In this document: in pieces, positions 6,401 through 7,215 of the stretch
Position numbering within the stretch: position 1 is the first letter of the stretch
Layout of the letters: the number at the start of each line of letters is the position of its first letter
Assembly: GCA_003220195.1 (NCBI GenBank)
Contig: QHRT01000227.1
Span: 1 to 7,215 of the forward strand
DNA from: Candidatus Rokuibacteriota bacterium
Lineage (GTDB): Bacteria; Methylomirabilota; Methylomirabilia; Rokubacteriales; CSP1-6
Direction: 5' to 3'
DNA: 7,215 nt
Position numbers and translations under genes: made by a program
Notes under the pieces: model-generated
The model's database searches: none
What the model was told of the DNA's origin: nothing
What the model saw: only the letters and a program-made list of their open reading frames with translations

Positions 6401-7215
6401 TGGCCCGCAAACGACCGCGCTTCCTCCCGCGGACGCGCGCACTCTCCGGCTGATCGGGCGTCGGACGTGGCGCTTCTTCACCACGTTCGTGGGCCCCGAG
6501 GATCAGGCCTTGCCCCCCGACAATTTCCAGGAAGATCCGCACCCCGTGATCGCCCACCGGACGTCGCCCACGAACCTCGGCCTCTACGTGCTCTCGACGG
6601 TGGTGGCGTGCGATTTCGGCTGGCTCGGGGCGGTCGACACCGTCGAGCGGCTCGAGGCGACCTTCGCAACGATGGCCCGGCTCGAACGGTTCCGCGGCCA
6701 CTTCTTCAACTGGTACGGCACGCGCGACGGCCGCCCGCTCGACCCCCGCTACGTGTCGTCCGTTGACAGCGGAAATCTCGCCGGCCATCTGATCGCTTTC
6801 GAGCACGCGTGCCGGGAGATGATCGGGCGGCCGAGGGTCAGCGCCACCACGCTGGCCGGGATCGAGGACACGGCCTTGCTCGTCCGGGAGGCGGCCCGTG
6901 CGCTCGCCGACGACCGGCGGCACGCGGCCACCCGCCAGCGTCTGGCGACCGCGCTCGACGTCGTCACGGCGGCCCTCGAGACGATTCCTCCGACGCCGGC
7001 CGCCTGGGCCGTCCGACTCGTGGAGCTCGACGCCGGAGCCCGCGTCGTGCAGGCGATCAGCGACGCGCTGATCGCCGAAGGCGGCGACCGTGCGCTGGCC
7101 GTCGCCACCTGGGCGGACGCGCTGCGCGCCTGCGTCGAGAGTCACGCGCGCGATCTCGCCCTCGAGCCGGGGGCGCTGGACGATCGTCTCACGGCGCTCG
7201 CCGCGCGTGCGGGAG
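3486..7215 (+). CDS. ndvB: Cyclic beta-1,2-glucan synthase, N-terminal 1243 residues (runs off window)
   Basis: This is a giant inner-membrane enzyme (family usually 2,700-2,900 residues) that polymerises glucose from UDP-glucose into beta-1,2-glucan and closes it into rings for the periplasm. The family N-terminus is clear (EPIRAELFGIERLEQHAESL, residues 11-30; ITPAAEWLVDNFHVVDEQLR; LTIGELWAVAITLRVVLVEN). Two membrane helices follow (about 397-418, 424-445). The GT84 glycosyltransferase region has all expected elements: VVPTLL (476-481), D513, MGWERKRGKL (570-579), DAD (615-617), acceptor-side LSHD (D729) and QHRW (761-764). More membrane segments lie at about 800-960. Next comes the start of a glucoamylase-like region (LPPDNFQEDP, AHRTSPTNLGLY, SVDSGNLAGHL, 1009-1102). 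The C-terminal GH94 phosphorylase-like domain is outside the window. GTG 3486 is the first ATG, GTG or TTG codon after an in-frame stop at 3282; its ribosome binding site is weak and GTG 3498 is an alternative. Confidence 0.95.
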   Translation, partial: MPLIVPPTPEEPIRAELFGIERLEQHAESLAAAQPVMRSAKGRQLLRRVKDNGRFLREAYRVMARAIREERAITPAAEWLVDNFHVVDEQLREIRDDLPPGFYRQLPKLAAGPFDGYPRVYGIAWAFVAHTDSRLDPATLRRFVRAYQRVQPLTIGELWAVAITLRVVLVENLRRLAEIIVRWRVARQEADSIADAVLGLADGPADSTLTALQWVGDAPLVTAFAVQLVQRLREQDPAVTPALVWLDERLAAQGTTADEIVRVEHQRQAAMNVTVRNVILSMSLMQALDWAAFVESVSLVDEVLQTARTYAAMDFVTRDAYRHAIEELSRGSRRSELEVAREATLHAEQPAADPRRNEVGYYLIGNGRAGLEAALGFRAPPTRRLLRAYLAAATPGYLGTIAVLTAVILAVPLFHAAASGTSPTILLLLGLLALIPASDLAIALVNRSVGTLIAPRALPRLELQNGAASSLRTMIVVPTLLTGRLEVDEQIERLEVHHLANPDGDLRFAILSDWSDAPEERRPGDEETLTAAREAIAQLNQRHGSAPGGGERFFLFHRRRIWNEGQQAWMGWERKRGKLHELNRLLRGATDTTFLSGPGGPAVAPPDVRYVITLDADTQLPREAVNRLIGTIAHPLNRPRFDGASGRVVEGHAVLQPRVTPPLPGGESSRFQRLSSGPSGVDPYASAVSDVYQDLFGEGSYTGKGIYDVDAFEAALAGRVPENALLSHDLFEGVFARAGLITDVELFEPAPSHYGVAAARQHRWARGDWQLLPWILGHRSRGLSTIGRWKMIDNLRRTLSAPAAFLTLVAGFTVPGASPVVWTAFVMAMITLPALPPVLTGAVPRRRGISKRSHIRAVGRDLLMAASQTAFVTTMLAHQAWLMSDAIARTLVRMYVTHRRLLEWVTAAQAKAGLRLDLRGFCQRMAGGVVLAGVVAAAVAWRRPESLPVALPLLLLWISAPAVARWISRPSRGPQTTALPPADARTLRLIGRRTWRFFTTFVGPEDQALPPDNFQEDPHPVIAHRTSPTNLGLYVLSTVVACDFGWLGAVDTVERLEATFATMARLERFRGHFFNWYGTRDGRPLDPRYVSSVDSGNLAGHLIAFEHACREMIGRPRVSATTLAGIEDTALLVREAARALADDRRHAATRQRLATALDVVTAALETIPPTPAAWAVRLVELDAGARVVQAISDALIAEGGDRALAVATWADALRACVESHARDLALEPGALDDRLTALAARAG

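Overview
The window is high-GC bacterial DNA, nearly fully coding, with GTG and TTG starts alongside ATG. The lineage cannot be fixed from 7 kb. The style (GC-rich, a long effector-type GntR regulator, a cyclic beta-1,2-glucan synthase outside an obvious rhizobial context) would fit an uncultivated soil lineage such as Rokubacteria/Methylomirabilota or a deltaproteobacterial relative; this is inference only.

Layout. Positions 1-891, minus strand: the N-terminal 297 codons of a GroEL chaperonin, cut by the left edge. Positions 892-1030: a divergent control region with two inverted repeats sharing one centre of symmetry at position 985. All remaining genes are on the plus strand: a GntR-family regulator (1031-1879) whose conserved C-terminal end continues in another frame to 2058, so it looks frameshifted by one missing G; a membrane protein fusing a GlsB/YeaQ/YmgE-type module to a predicted extracytoplasmic beta-rich domain (2096-2917); a 118-residue protein of unknown function (2928-3284); a 53-residue basic protein starting at a TTG that overlaps the previous stop (3281-3442); and the first 1243 codons of a cyclic beta-1,2-glucan synthase of the NdvB/ChvB family (3486 to the right edge).

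How the genes may work together. Plus-strand spacing is short throughout (37 bp, 10 bp, a 3-bp overlap, 43 bp), and the only convincing regulatory sequence lies upstream of the regulator. The simplest reading is one transcription unit, controlled by its first gene, which makes envelope proteins and a periplasmic glucan, with a chaperonin on the other side of the same control region. This suggests a protein-folding and envelope or osmotic stress locus. The glucan synthase and GroEL identifications are firm; the link between them through the GntR regulator is a hypothesis.

No RNA genes, insertion sequences, CRISPR arrays or attachment sites were seen. No stretch over 300 bases lacks a gene.
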